Shown: positions 7,025 to 15,481 of the stretch, piece by piece
How positions within the stretch are numbered: position 1 is the first letter of the stretch
How the letters are laid out: the number at the start of each line of letters is the position of its first letter
Origin: Streptomyces canus 299MFChir4.1
Lineage (GTDB): Bacteria; Actinomycetota; Actinomycetes; Streptomycetales; Streptomycetaceae
DNA: 64,000 bases
Assembly (NCBI RefSeq): GCF_000383615.1
Contig: NZ_KB911587.1
Coordinates: forward strand, 124,001 to 188,000
Reading direction: 5' to 3'
Made by a program: the position numbers and the translations under genes
Notes under the pieces: generated by a model
Told to the model about the DNA's origin: nothing
Database searches by the model: none
Seen by the model: the letters and a program-made list of their open reading frames with translations, nothing else

Positions 7025-9145
7025 ATGAGCCAGCAGGGGGGAAGGCCCACCGGTCAAGAGGACGACTGGTGGGGGCAGCTGTACGACTCCACCGACGACA
7101 CGGGCCCCGCACCGGCCCCGGACACCCTCGACGACCGCTTCGCCTCGGCGGCGGGGACGGTACGGGACGGGTCCGGGAGCACGGTGAGCACGGCCGACGA
7201 GGCCGAAGGACCCCGGGACGGCGGCGATGGGGGAGGAGCAGACTCCGGGGTGAGCAGTCCTCGGCCCGGTACCGGGGTTCCCGCGCCGCGCACCGGCATC
7301 CCCGACGAGACGGCCCCCGCACCCGGCCGGCACCGAGCGCCGTGGGAACCGGAACCGCCCTCTGACGCGCCCGCCTCCTTCCCGTCCGGCCCGAAGCCAC
7401 CCGGCTTCGTCGCGCGCGCCCCCGAGGACCGGCCGCCTGCGCCACCAGGTGGTCGTGCGTCCACGGAGACCCCTCCGGCCACGTCGGTCCCGGCCTCGCG
7501 GATGCCGACCGAGCCGCCGAGGCCCCCGACGGCTCCACCCCCACCCCCCTCCGCCCCACCTCGCCCCGCGGCCCCACCCCCGCCCGGCACCGGTGCCTCG
7601 GACCGGGGCGGTTTCGGCGGGCAGGTTTCGCGAGGGGGGCCCGCTGGGGGTCCGGTCCAGGACGTCGACCGTGCTGTCCCGTCCGAGCGCGGTGACTCGG
7701 GCGGGGGCGGTCTCGGTGGGCCCGTCCCGCCCGACCGTGGCGACGCCCCTGGGCCCGGCTTCAAGGAGGGTGTCCCGGGCGGTGCCGGTTCGCGTGAGGC
7801 CGACTCCGGGGAGGGCTCCGTCTCCGGTGGGGCCGCCTCTGCCGGCGGGGACGAGGACGCGCCGACTCCTGGCCGCCGTCCCGAGAGCCTTCCGGGGCCC
7901 TCGGATCGACGCGCGGCCGGCACACGGCGTGGCGAGGGCGACTGGTGGGCTGCTCCACCCGCCCCCGGCTTCGCCCCCGATGCCGGCGCCGTCCAGGACG
8001 CCACCCCCGCGGTCGCGCCACCACTCCGCACCGGCCCCGGCTCCACGCAACCCAATCCCACGCCCGAGCGCCCCGGGCAGGATCCCGGCCATGGCCAGGT
8101 CAGCGCCCCCTACCAGGTCGAACCCGCCCCGCAGGCACCCCGCACCGCCACCCGCGTGGACCTGCCCACCCTTCCGCCCGCACCCGTCGGCTTCGTCGGC
8201 TCCGGTCCGCCGACCTACGACGCCGAACCCACCGCCCTCCCACCCGCCGACCCCGACGAACTCGACGACCTGGTGGCGGACACCGTGCTGGACGGGGCCA
8301 GGTACGGGGCCTGCACGCTGCGGGCGGTGTCCATGCGCGGAGACTCGGCCAGGTTCCGGGGCGAGCCTCGGCGGGACTCCCTGCTCACCGCCCGTTTCGG
8401 CACCGGCGAGCAGGCTCTGATCCTGGTGGCCATGGCCACCGGCGCCCGCGCCACCCCCGGCGCCCACCGCGCCGCCGCAGAGGCATGTCACTGGATCGGG
8501 CGGGCCGTGGGGCGCAGTCACGCCCGGCTCGCGCAGGACATCGGCGCCGCCCGCCGAGGTGACCTCAAGTCAGGGCTGCACCGGCTCACCGACCGCAGTC
8601 TCGGCAAGCTCCGCGCCAGCGCCGTCGAGCAGGGCATCGACCCGGAGGAGTACGCCGCCACCCTGCGCTGTCTGCTCCTGCCGGCCGACCCCGACTGCCG
8701 TGTCCGCGTCTTCTTCGGCGTCGGCGCGGGCGGACTCTTCCGCCTCCGCGACGGCGAGTGGCAGGACATCGAACCCCAGGTCACCGACATCCCCGGCGAA
8801 CCCGTCGTCGGCTTCGGCTCGCTGCCCCCCGAGACCCCCGACGGCGACCGGCTCACCATGGACCTGGGCATCCCCACACCCCCGAGCCCCTACGAGCCCG
8901 CACCCGAACCGCCCCGCGAGGCCTTCCGCTTCCGCGCCTCCGTCGCCCGCCCGGGTGATGCCCTCCTGATGTGCACCGGCGGCCTCGCCGACCCCCTGCG
9001 CGGCGAGCCCGAACTGCGCGAGTACCTCACGGGACGGTGGGCGGACCCCACCCCGCCCGGTCTCGCCGCGTTCCTCGCCGACTCCCAGGTCCGGGTCAAG
9101 GGATATGCCGACGACCGCACGGCCGCCGCCGTTTGGGAGGCGTGA
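7025..9145 (+). CDS. PP2C-domain protein with long Pro-rich N-terminal arm
   Basis: A 706-residue protein. Residues 1-410 are low complexity, rich in Pro, Gly, Asp and Ser, and probably disordered; residues about 420-705 form a PP2C-like fold (ADTVLDGARYGACTLRAVSMRGDSARFRGEPRRDSLL ... ALLMCTGGLADPL). The segments MRGDSARF and CTGGLAD stand where the RGxSH and DG motifs of PP2C Ser/Thr phosphatases occur, and ADDRTAAAVWEA resembles the usual DDxT end. Some metal-binding Asp residues are changed (for example GDSARF), so activity is uncertain. Such proteins in Streptomyces are thought to counter Ser/Thr kinases. No kinase gene is adjacent. Confidence 0.85.
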   Translation: MSQQGGRPTGQEDDWWGQLYDSTDDTGPAPAPDTLDDRFASAAGTVRDGSGSTVSTADEAEGPRDGGDGGGADSGVSSPRPGTGVPAPRTGIPDETAPAPGRHRAPWEPEPPSDAPASFPSGPKPPGFVARAPEDRPPAPPGGRASTETPPATSVPASRMPTEPPRPPTAPPPPPSAPPRPAAPPPPGTGASDRGGFGGQVSRGGPAGGPVQDVDRAVPSERGDSGGGGLGGPVPPDRGDAPGPGFKEGVPGGAGSREADSGEGSVSGGAASAGGDEDAPTPGRRPESLPGPSDRRAAGTRRGEGDWWAAPPAPGFAPDAGAVQDATPAVAPPLRTGPGSTQPNPTPERPGQDPGHGQVSAPYQVEPAPQAPRTATRVDLPTLPPAPVGFVGSGPPTYDAEPTALPPADPDELDDLVADTVLDGARYGACTLRAVSMRGDSARFRGEPRRDSLLTARFGTGEQALILVAMATGARATPGAHRAAAEACHWIGRAVGRSHARLAQDIGAARRGDLKSGLHRLTDRSLGKLRASAVEQGIDPEEYAATLRCLLLPADPDCRVRVFFGVGAGGLFRLRDGEWQDIEPQVTDIPGEPVVGFGSLPPETPDGDRLTMDLGIPTPPSPYEPAPEPPREAFRFRASVARPGDALLMCTGGLADPLRGEPELREYLTGRWADPTPPGLAAFLADSQVRVKGYADDRTAAAVWEA

Positions 9146-9199
9146 TCGCGGCCAGTGTGGATTGATGGACCCAAGGAGACCGAAGGGGTGCATGGATCC

Positions 9200-10942
9200 A
9201 TGGCCAAACAGAACGTCGCCGAACAGTTCGTGGACATCCTCGTCAAGGCCGGGGTGAAACGCCTCTACGGCGTCGTCGGCGACAGCCTCAACCCGGTCGT
9301 GGACGCGGTCCGCCGCACCGCCGGCATCGACTGGGTGCATGTACGGCACGAGGAGACCGCCGCCTTCGCCGCGGGCGCCGAGGCCCAGATCACCGGAAAG
9401 CTGGCCGCCTGCGCCGGTTCCTGCGGGCCCGGCAACCTGCACCTCATCAACGGGCTCTACGACGCCCACCGCTCCATGGCCCCGGTTCTCGCCCTCGCCT
9501 CGCACATCCCCTCCAGCGAGATCGGCCTCGGCTTCTTCCAGGAGACCCACCCCGACCAGCTCTTCCGCGAGTGCAGCCACTACAGCGAGCTGATCTCCAA
9601 CCCGAAGCAGATGCCGAGGCTGCTGCAGACCGCCATCCAGAACGCCGTCGGCCGCTCCGGCGTCAGCGTCGTCTCCCTGCCCGGGGACATCGCCGACCAG
9701 CCCGCCCCCGAGAAGGCCGCCGAGACCGCCCTCGTCACCTCCCGGCCCAGCGTCCGCCCCGGCGACGCCGAGGTCGACAAGCTCGTCGAGATGATCGACA
9801 AGGCCGACAGGATCACCCTGTTCTGCGGCAGCGGCACCGCGGGCGCGCACGCCGAGGTCATGGAGTTCGCGGAGAAGGTCAAGTCCCCCGTGGGGCACGC
9901 TCTCAGGGGCAAGGAGTGGATCCAGTACGACAACCCCTTCGACGTCGGCATGAGCGGCCTGCTCGGCTACGGCGCCGCCTACGAGGCCACCCACGAGTGC
10001 GACCTGCTGATCCTGCTCGGCACCGACTTCCCGTACAACGCCTTCCTCCCCGACGACGTCAAGATCGTCCAAGTCGACGTGCGTCCCGAGCACTTGGGCC
10101 GCCGCTCCAAGCTCGACCTCGCCGTGTGGGGTGATGTGAAGGAGACCCTGCGCTGTCTGACGCCCCGGGTGAAGGAGAAGACGAACCGGCGCTTCCTGGA
10201 CAAGATGCTCAAGAAGCACACCGACGCGCTCGAAGGGGTCGTCAAGGCGTACACCCGCAAGGTCGACAAGCACGTCCCGATCCATCCCGAGTACGTGGCC
10301 TCCGTACTGGACGAACTCGCCGACGACGACGCGGTGTTCACCGTCGACACCGGCATGTGCAACGTATGGGCCGCCCGCTACATCTCGCCCAACGGCCGCC
10401 GCCGCGTGATCGGTTCGTTCTCGCACGGGTCCATGGCGAACGCGTTGCCCATGGCGATCGGGGCGCAGTTCACCGACCGGAAGCGACAGGTCGTGTCGAT
10501 GTCCGGGGACGGCGGGTTCTCCATGCTGATGGGCGACTTCCTGACCCTCGTGCAGTACGACCTCCCCGTGAAGGTCGTCCTCTTCAACAACTCCTCGCTC
10601 GGCATGGTCGAGTTGGAGATGCTGGTCGCCGGCCTGCCCTCCTACGGCACCACCAACAAGAACCCCGACTTCGCGGCCGTGGCTCAGGCCTGTGGCGCCT
10701 ACGGCGTGCGTGTCGAGAAGCCCAAGGACCTCGCAGGCGCCCTGAAGTCGGCGTTCAAGCACAAGGGGCCCGCCCTCGTCGACATCGTCACCGACCCCAA
10801 CGCCCTGTCCATCCCGCCGAAGATCAGCGCCGAGATGGTCACGGGCTTCGCGCTCTCCGCCTCGAAGATCGTCTTGGATGGCGGAGTCGGCCGGATGCTC
10901 CAGATGGCCCGCTCCAACCTCCGCAACGTGCCACGGCCCTGA
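9200..10942 (+). CDS. poxB: Pyruvate dehydrogenase (quinone), thiamine-diphosphate enzyme
   Basis: A 580-residue ThDP-dependent enzyme of the pyruvate oxidase class, which converts pyruvate to acetate and CO2 and passes electrons via FAD to quinones. Three domains are visible: the PYR domain with the catalytic glutamate in VRHEETAAFAAG (about residue 50), a central FAD domain with LFCGSGTAGAHAEV, and the PP domain with the ThDP motif GDGGFSMLMGDF ending in LFNNSSLGM. The C-terminal segment resembles the membrane-binding end of PoxB-type proteins. The ATG at 9200 gives MAKQNVAEQF, with GAAGGGG upstream; a start 15 codons earlier has no support. Confidence 0.92.
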   Translation: MAKQNVAEQFVDILVKAGVKRLYGVVGDSLNPVVDAVRRTAGIDWVHVRHEETAAFAAGAEAQITGKLAACAGSCGPGNLHLINGLYDAHRSMAPVLALASHIPSSEIGLGFFQETHPDQLFRECSHYSELISNPKQMPRLLQTAIQNAVGRSGVSVVSLPGDIADQPAPEKAAETALVTSRPSVRPGDAEVDKLVEMIDKADRITLFCGSGTAGAHAEVMEFAEKVKSPVGHALRGKEWIQYDNPFDVGMSGLLGYGAAYEATHECDLLILLGTDFPYNAFLPDDVKIVQVDVRPEHLGRRSKLDLAVWGDVKETLRCLTPRVKEKTNRRFLDKMLKKHTDALEGVVKAYTRKVDKHVPIHPEYVASVLDELADDDAVFTVDTGMCNVWAARYISPNGRRRVIGSFSHGSMANALPMAIGAQFTDRKRQVVSMSGDGGFSMLMGDFLTLVQYDLPVKVVLFNNSSLGMVELEMLVAGLPSYGTTNKNPDFAAVAQACGAYGVRVEKPKDLAGALKSAFKHKGPALVDIVTDPNALSIPPKISAEMVTGFALSASKIVLDGGVGRMLQMARSNLRNVPRP

Positions 10943-10969
10943 GGAGCCAGTGGCTGCCAGACTGGCCGC

Positions 10970-11341
10970 ATGCCGGAAATCGCCTTCACCGATGTCGCGC
11001 CCGTCATCCCGGTCCTCAACCTCGACGCGGCCCTGGAGCGGTACCGCCGGCTGGGCTTCACCGCGCGTGCCTACGACGGTCCGCAGCGGTACGGCTTCGT
11101 CGAGCGGGGGTCGGTCTCGATCCACCTCAGCGAGTGGTCCGAGCACGACCCGCTGCGTACCGGAGCCGTCGTCTACCTCTACGTGAGCGACGCCGACGCC
11201 GTCCATGCCGAGTGGGTGGCCTCCGGCGTCGAGGGCCGTTTCGGCGAGCCGGCCGACACGCCTTACGGGCTACGGGAGTTCACCTACGTGGACGCCGACG
11301 GCACGGCTCACCGAGTGGGGTCCGCGCCAGACAGGCCCTAG
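10970..11341 (+). CDS. VOC-family (glyoxalase/bleomycin resistance-like) protein
   Basis: A 123-residue vicinal-oxygen-chelate protein. It has the paired beta-alpha-beta-beta-beta motif (VAPVIPVLNLDAALERYRRLGF then VYLYVSDADAVHAEWVASGVEGRF) and the end motif GLREFTYVDADGTAHRVG. The arrangement is that of bleomycin-binding proteins, which sequester rather than modify the drug, but no drug can be assigned from sequence. It converges with an HTH-membrane protein; the two stop codons share the palindrome CTAG, so they overlap by 4 nt. Confidence 0.85.
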   Translation: MPEIAFTDVAPVIPVLNLDAALERYRRLGFTARAYDGPQRYGFVERGSVSIHLSEWSEHDPLRTGAVVYLYVSDADAVHAEWVASGVEGRFGEPADTPYGLREFTYVDADGTAHRVGSAPDRP

Positions 11342-12753
11342 GTGCCGGACGGCACCCACGCCCGCTCACCGGCGCTGTTCGTGCCGTACCAGAGACGCGT
11401 CAGGCCCTTGATGCTGCTCGTGCGGAACGGGCGGCCGTGGTCGTCGATGCGGACCGTGCCGGTGCGGCCCTGCGAGGACCAGTCGAGTTCGAGGTACCAG
11501 TTGCAGTCGTACGTCTGCGTCGTCGCGGTGACCAGCAGCACCTCCGGGTCCGTGGCGGAGACCCGGTAGGGGAACTGCACCGCGGGGACGGTCTGTCCGG
11601 TCTCGTTGCCGGCGACCGCGTGGGCGACGGGCCGGTCGATGTCCAGGTTCACGTCGAAGCCGCGCGGGGTGATCCCGCCGCCGCAGCCCTGGTCCATGGC
11701 GTACGCGGTACCGGGTGCCGGGGAGCCGCGGCCGGTGATCCGGACGCGGAGCGCCTCCAGGACGACGGCCGTGGACGACCGTCCCTGCACGGTGATCTGC
11801 ACCTTCGTCTCCCGCCCGTGGATCGCGCCCTGCGTCGCCGCCCAGATGCCGGCGTCCTGCACGAGCGGGGGCGGGGGCACCTGGGAGGGCGGCTTGTCGA
11901 TGACGTAGTCGTGACCGCAGCTTCCCTCCCAGATCTGGGAGTTCGCGCTCCAGGTCAGGGGAGTGCCGACGGAGGTCCCCCGCTGCCCGGCCCCCGCGCC
12001 CTCCTTCGAGGTGCCGCGGCCGTGGGACGCCGAAACGGAGGGCCGTGTTCCGGTGATCTTGGCCGAGGGAGAGGCGGAGGCGGCGGAGGGACTCGGTGAC
12101 GGCGATCCGGAACGGCCGGGCAGGCCCGACGCGGTCGTCCGGGACGACGGATCAGGAGCCTGGGCCACCTTGTCCGAGGCGGGACCGCCGGACGGCAGCG
12201 CCGACAGACTGCCCAGAGTGGCGAGAGCGGCCACGACGGCGGCCGCGGTGACGAGGAGACGCCGACGCCGGTACCAGGGGCGGGGCGGGGGAGCCGACCC
12301 CGACACCCGCACGGTGTCCGGCTCACCCGCACTCTCGCTGTCGTCCGGTCCCTCTCCCTCGTACGCGCTCTCCGAGTCCGGCCCACCGGCTGCGTCCGCG
12401 CGAGGATCTTCCACAGCTCCCGCCGGCACGACGAAAGCCTCGGACGACCCAGACGACCCCGACGCCTCCGACGCCTCCGCAGTCCGAGGCCGCTGTCTCG
12501 CCGCCACCGCCGACAGCCACAGCCGGTGCAGGTCCATCCGCTCCTCGGCCGACGCCCCGCACAGGGCGGCGAACCGCTCCACCGGCGCGAAGTCGACCGG
12601 TACGGCGTCCCCCGCGCAGTACCGGTGCAGGGTCGAGGTGTTCATGCCCAGCCGCCGGGCGAGCGAGCCGTAGCTGCGGTCCGTGCGCTCCTTCAGACGC
12701 CGCAGCAGGGCCGCGAACTCCTGGACATCGTCCTGTGGTTCAGGTGCCGACAA
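11338..12753 (-). CDS. XRE-type HTH protein with one transmembrane segment and an external domain
   Basis: A 471-residue protein. Residues 10-75 form an XRE-like helix-turn-helix (ALLRRLKERTDRSYGSLARRLG, HRYCAGDAVP). Residues 85-160 are acidic and flexible. Arg-rich YRRRRLLVTAAAVVAALATLG (161-181) is a single membrane span. The rest is a Ser/Pro-rich stalk and a C-terminal folded domain with four cysteines (GSCGHDYVIDKPP, MDQGCGGGI, TYDCNWYLELDW). The build is that of Streptomyces membrane-bound HTH proteins that could carry a signal across the membrane, but the ligand and DNA target are unknown. Confidence 0.85.
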   Translation of the reverse strand: MSAPEPQDDVQEFAALLRRLKERTDRSYGSLARRLGMNTSTLHRYCAGDAVPVDFAPVERFAALCGASAEERMDLHRLWLSAVAARQRPRTAEASEASGSSGSSEAFVVPAGAVEDPRADAAGGPDSESAYEGEGPDDSESAGEPDTVRVSGSAPPPRPWYRRRRLLVTAAAVVAALATLGSLSALPSGGPASDKVAQAPDPSSRTTASGLPGRSGSPSPSPSAASASPSAKITGTRPSVSASHGRGTSKEGAGAGQRGTSVGTPLTWSANSQIWEGSCGHDYVIDKPPSQVPPPPLVQDAGIWAATQGAIHGRETKVQITVQGRSSTAVVLEALRVRITGRGSPAPGTAYAMDQGCGGGITPRGFDVNLDIDRPVAHAVAGNETGQTVPAVQFPYRVSATDPEVLLVTATTQTYDCNWYLELDWSSQGRTGTVRIDDHGRPFRTSSIKGLTRLWYGTNSAGERAWVPSGT

Positions 12754-12964
12754 CGATTCCCCCTAGATCCCGCATCCCAGGCACTCCCTATACCTGCACG
12801 TCAGACGGCCTGGGATGGTTCCATGCCGACGGATCCGGTGTCCCTTGTTGCGTCCGCCCCGTGTGACCGCTGATGCTTCTGGTGTCACACCGACCGGGCC
12901 GGACCGACCATCCGGCGTCGTCGTGGCATCCCACATTCCTGTACGTATCTCACGGGGGACACTC

Positions 12965-13576
12965 ATGCCCAAGCACAGTCGAGCAGGCGGGCTCACCGTA
13001 CTCTCTCTCACCGGCCTCATGCTCGGCGTCACCCTCGCGGTGCAGGCCGGGGCCGCGCCGGCCGCGCCCAAGTTCCTCTCGGCCGCCGACCTCCCCCCGC
13101 ACCCCTCGTCCACGTGGACGGCGGGCAAGGTCACCGACGGCGTACCGGACGAACTGCTCCTCTGCCTGAAGGACGCGCTGCCGGGCTACGACTCCCGGTA
13201 CCGCGACTTCCGCACCGACCTGGACACCAGCGCCCGCCAGCTGACGATCGAGGTCGGCACCAAGACCAAGGCCGCGGCCCTCGCCACCCGCATGAACAAG
13301 GAGATCCGCACCTGCGCGGACCGCCTCGAACAGGGCGACCCGGAGCTCGACGCGACGTACAAGGACTACGGCAAGGTCGCGGTCGAGGAGGGCGCCCGGG
13401 TGCACGGGCTGCACACGGAGTACTCGTACGGCGCCACCGACATCCGCCTGCTGTCCGTGGGCCGGGACGACCGGACCGTCACCGTCGTGGAGTGGTCCCA
13501 GATGGGCGACTTCGCCGACGCCCCGGTCAAGGCCTTCAAGAAGACGACCGCCACCGCGGTGAACAAGCTCCACTGA
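12965..13576 (+). CDS. Small secreted protein, unknown function
   Basis: A 203-residue protein with a signal peptide (residues 1-31, GGLTVLSLTGLMLGVTLAVQAGAAP), cleaved near AGA-AP. The mature domain has two cysteines (LLLCLKDALPGYDS and RTCADRLEQGDPE) and a compact alpha/beta pattern. The ATG at 12965 was chosen because the signal peptide begins there and GGGGAC lies upstream. It faces away from the HTH-membrane protein, whose start is 212 nt upstream, so the membrane protein could control it; this is a guess from position. Confidence 0.75.
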   Translation: MPKHSRAGGLTVLSLTGLMLGVTLAVQAGAAPAAPKFLSAADLPPHPSSTWTAGKVTDGVPDELLLCLKDALPGYDSRYRDFRTDLDTSARQLTIEVGTKTKAAALATRMNKEIRTCADRLEQGDPELDATYKDYGKVAVEEGARVHGLHTEYSYGATDIRLLSVGRDDRTVTVVEWSQMGDFADAPVKAFKKTTATAVNKLH

Positions 13577-13580
13577 AGCC

Positions 13581-13619
13581 GGGGCCGCCCTCCCGCACGG
13601 GGGTCGGGCGGGCGGCCCC
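13581..13619 (+). terminator. Hairpin between two secreted-protein genes
   Basis: Arms GGGGCCGCCCTCCCG (13581-13595) and its near-perfect complement (13605-13619) pair 14 of 15 bases across a 9 nt loop, starting 5 nt after the stop of the first secreted protein gene. It lacks a U-run, as is usual in Streptomyces, and may act as a terminator or attenuator. Confidence 0.65.
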
Positions 13620-13688
13620 GCACGGACCGCATGAGCAGCAGCAACACCTGACCAGCAGCAGGAACCGAACAGAAAACGGGGAACAGCG

Positions 13689-14156
13689 ATGAACACGACC
13701 AAGGCGACCCGCCGCACCACCCTGGCCCTCGGCCTCGCCCTGGCCATCGGGCTCGGCGTCACGGCCCAGGCCTCCGCCGGAGCACCGCGCAGCGTCAGCG
13801 GAAAGCCCTCCGACAACATCACGCGCATCGCCGACTTCTACGGCGCCTACATCGACGCGGTGACCGACGAGGGCAGCGGCGACCTCAGGGACGCCCTCCG
13901 CGCCCACTACCTCACGCCCGCCTTCCAGAAGGAGCTGAACGCCTGGGAGGAGAAGGAGCACGCCGACGGCGTCCTGCGCGCCCAGAACGTGCCCCTGGCG
14001 TGGAAGGTCACCGACAACGGCTCCACCGCCGCCCGCACCGAGGCCGTCGTCACCCTCACCTGGAGCGTCGGCCAGACCAGCACCCTCGTGGTCGACATGA
14101 CCCGCGACAGCCACAAGATCCTCCACATCGGCGCCAAGGGAGTCGGCAGCAAGTAG
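13689..14156 (+). CDS. Small secreted protein, unknown function
   Basis: A 155-residue protein with a signal peptide (ALGLALAIGLGVTAQASA, residues 12-29, cleavage after ASA). The mature part (DNITRIADFYGAYIDAVTDEG ... LVVDMTRDSHKILHIGAKG) looks like a helical N-half plus a beta-rich end and has no cysteines. The start is supported by the signal peptide. It follows the preceding secreted-protein gene with 112 nt between them and a hairpin in the gap. I do not recognise a family. Confidence 0.75.
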   Translation: MNTTKATRRTTLALGLALAIGLGVTAQASAGAPRSVSGKPSDNITRIADFYGAYIDAVTDEGSGDLRDALRAHYLTPAFQKELNAWEEKEHADGVLRAQNVPLAWKVTDNGSTAARTEAVVTLTWSVGQTSTLVVDMTRDSHKILHIGAKGVGSK

Positions 14157-14906
14157 CGGCGGATTCCGGCCAGTTTCCCTGCTGCCCCACCTCTTCGCCG
14201 TATACGACGAGGTCGGCAGCGCGGAGTCGGCAGATCGGCCCATGCCGGGCGATCCCGGCGTCCCGGAGCCAGGTGGGCCGGGAGCCCCACGGCACCGTGG
14301 GACCGGAGGCCGCCCGAGGGGAACTCGTGCACCGGCTCACCCCCCCCGCCGCCGGACCCCGATCCTCGGGTGCCGGCGGCGGGGGCGCACGTCGTTCAGG
14401 GGCGCGCGTGCCGTCGTACGGCAGGCTCCTCACCCGGCGGCCGGGCCGGGCACGGGTGCGTCCGGGGCCGGTCGCCGCCTGCCGGGCCTGGTCAGCCCAC
14501 TCCTCCCGGACCTCGGGACCCACCCCGCCGAACAGGTGCTTTCCCCGGGCCTTTCCGCTCGTGAAGGGCTCGCGCGCCACCCGTGGCGTCCGGCAGGCGG
14601 ACAGCGGAGCGCGGGGCACATGCCATCCGGAGGGGACCAGCGGCACAGGCACCGTGTGGCAGACGCCCCGTGCGGACCGCCGCGGGGGGCCTCTCCTCGG
14701 CAACCGCGCCGTCGTACGCGGGGGTTCGCGGGGCGCCGTCGGGGATCCGTCCGCTCCGTCGGCACGGCCGTGGTCGCCCCCGCAAACGTGGCCGAACACC
14801 TGGTCGTTGACGATTCGACATGACTGGCGCATGAACTACGGGGCATGGATCCCCGTGAACGTGTTCGAGCAGGAGGGAAACCGACATCGGCACGCGGGCG
14901 GGGGTC
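14157..14906. other. Long non-coding stretch downstream of the secreted-protein pair
   Basis: A 750 nt stretch with no convincing gene on either strand. Open frames exist because of the GC bias but none has a recognisable motif. It holds a stable hairpin: CCCCCGCCGCCGG at 14343-14355 pairs perfectly with 14373-14385 across 17 nt, and the loop has a weaker inner stem. The hairpin is 186 nt beyond the last stop codon and could be a late terminator. Confidence 0.45.
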
Positions 14907-15389
14907 ATGAAGAGGCAGGCACGAGGAGGCGGTCCCACGGCAGTAGGGGCCTTCTCGGCACAGACCATGGAGGAGAACGCCGACAGCGCCCTGGAGCAGG
15001 CGCAGTCGCCTCAGCTCCGGCGCAGACTGGAGCGGGCGGACCTGGGGGCCGTACCCGAGACACGCAGGGCCTTGCGCGAGTTGTTACGTCATTGGGGGAG
15101 GCCCGGGCGATCCGAGATAGCGGAACTGCTCACCAGCGAGCTCGTCACCAACGCGCTCGTGCACACCGACCACGACGCGGTCGTCACCGCCACGGTCGGG
15201 CCGCGGGCCCTGCGGGTGGAGGTGCGGGACTTCGTCGCCCGCATACCCCGGGTGCGGGTGGCGAACGCCGACGACCACACGCACGGCAGAGGCCTCGCCC
15301 TGGTGCAGTCCCTCGCGGACGCCTGGGGCGTACGGGCACATGGCGTGGGCAAGTCCGTCTGGTTCGAACTCGACGCCGGAGCGGCGTGA
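14907..15389 (+). CDS. RsbW-like ATP-binding protein (anti-sigma kinase fold)
   Basis: A 160-residue GHKL/HATPase protein of the RsbW/SpoIIAB type. Core motifs are ELLTSELVTNALVHTDHD (N-box) and VEVRDFVARIPRVR with GRGLALVQSLADAWGV (G boxes). Such proteins in Streptomyces act as anti-sigma or anti-anti-sigma kinases, though many are orphan. The start is taken as ATG at 14907; an in-frame ATG 20 codons later (MEENADSALEQ) is equally plausible because no strong Shine-Dalgarno stands before the first. It is not next to its usual sigma-factor partner. Confidence 0.78.
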   Translation: MKRQARGGGPTAVGAFSAQTMEENADSALEQAQSPQLRRRLERADLGAVPETRRALRELLRHWGRPGRSEIAELLTSELVTNALVHTDHDAVVTATVGPRALRVEVRDFVARIPRVRVANADDHTHGRGLALVQSLADAWGVRAHGVGKSVWFELDAGAA

Positions 15390-15390
15390 A

Positions 15391-15437
15391 CCACGGGAAG
15401 GGGGCGTGACCGCGTCGGTCACGCCCCCTTCCCGTGG
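15391..15437 (+). terminator. Bidirectional terminator
   Basis: A perfect 20-bp stem: CCACGGGAAGGGGGCGTGAC at 15391-15410 pairs with 15418-15437 around a 7 nt loop. It begins 2 nt after the stop of the RsbW-like gene and lies 45 nt from the end of the convergent DUF2637 gene, so it can serve both. Confidence 0.9.
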
Positions 15438-15481
15438 TGCTCCGGCCTTTCGGCCGCGCCCTTCAGGCCTCGGCCTTCGCC

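Noticed and set aside
8570..11206. 878-codon open frame on the minus strand opposite the PP2C and poxB genes
   Set aside because: The translation is Val/Gly/Asp/His-rich with no motif, and it lies antisense to two genes with clear domains. Long antisense frames are normal at this GC content.
14056..14832. 258-codon minus-strand frame in the long gap after the secreted-protein genes
   Set aside because: Arg/Pro/Gly-rich translation with no motif, and its end overlaps a secreted-protein gene with a real signal peptide. I kept the gap as non-coding.
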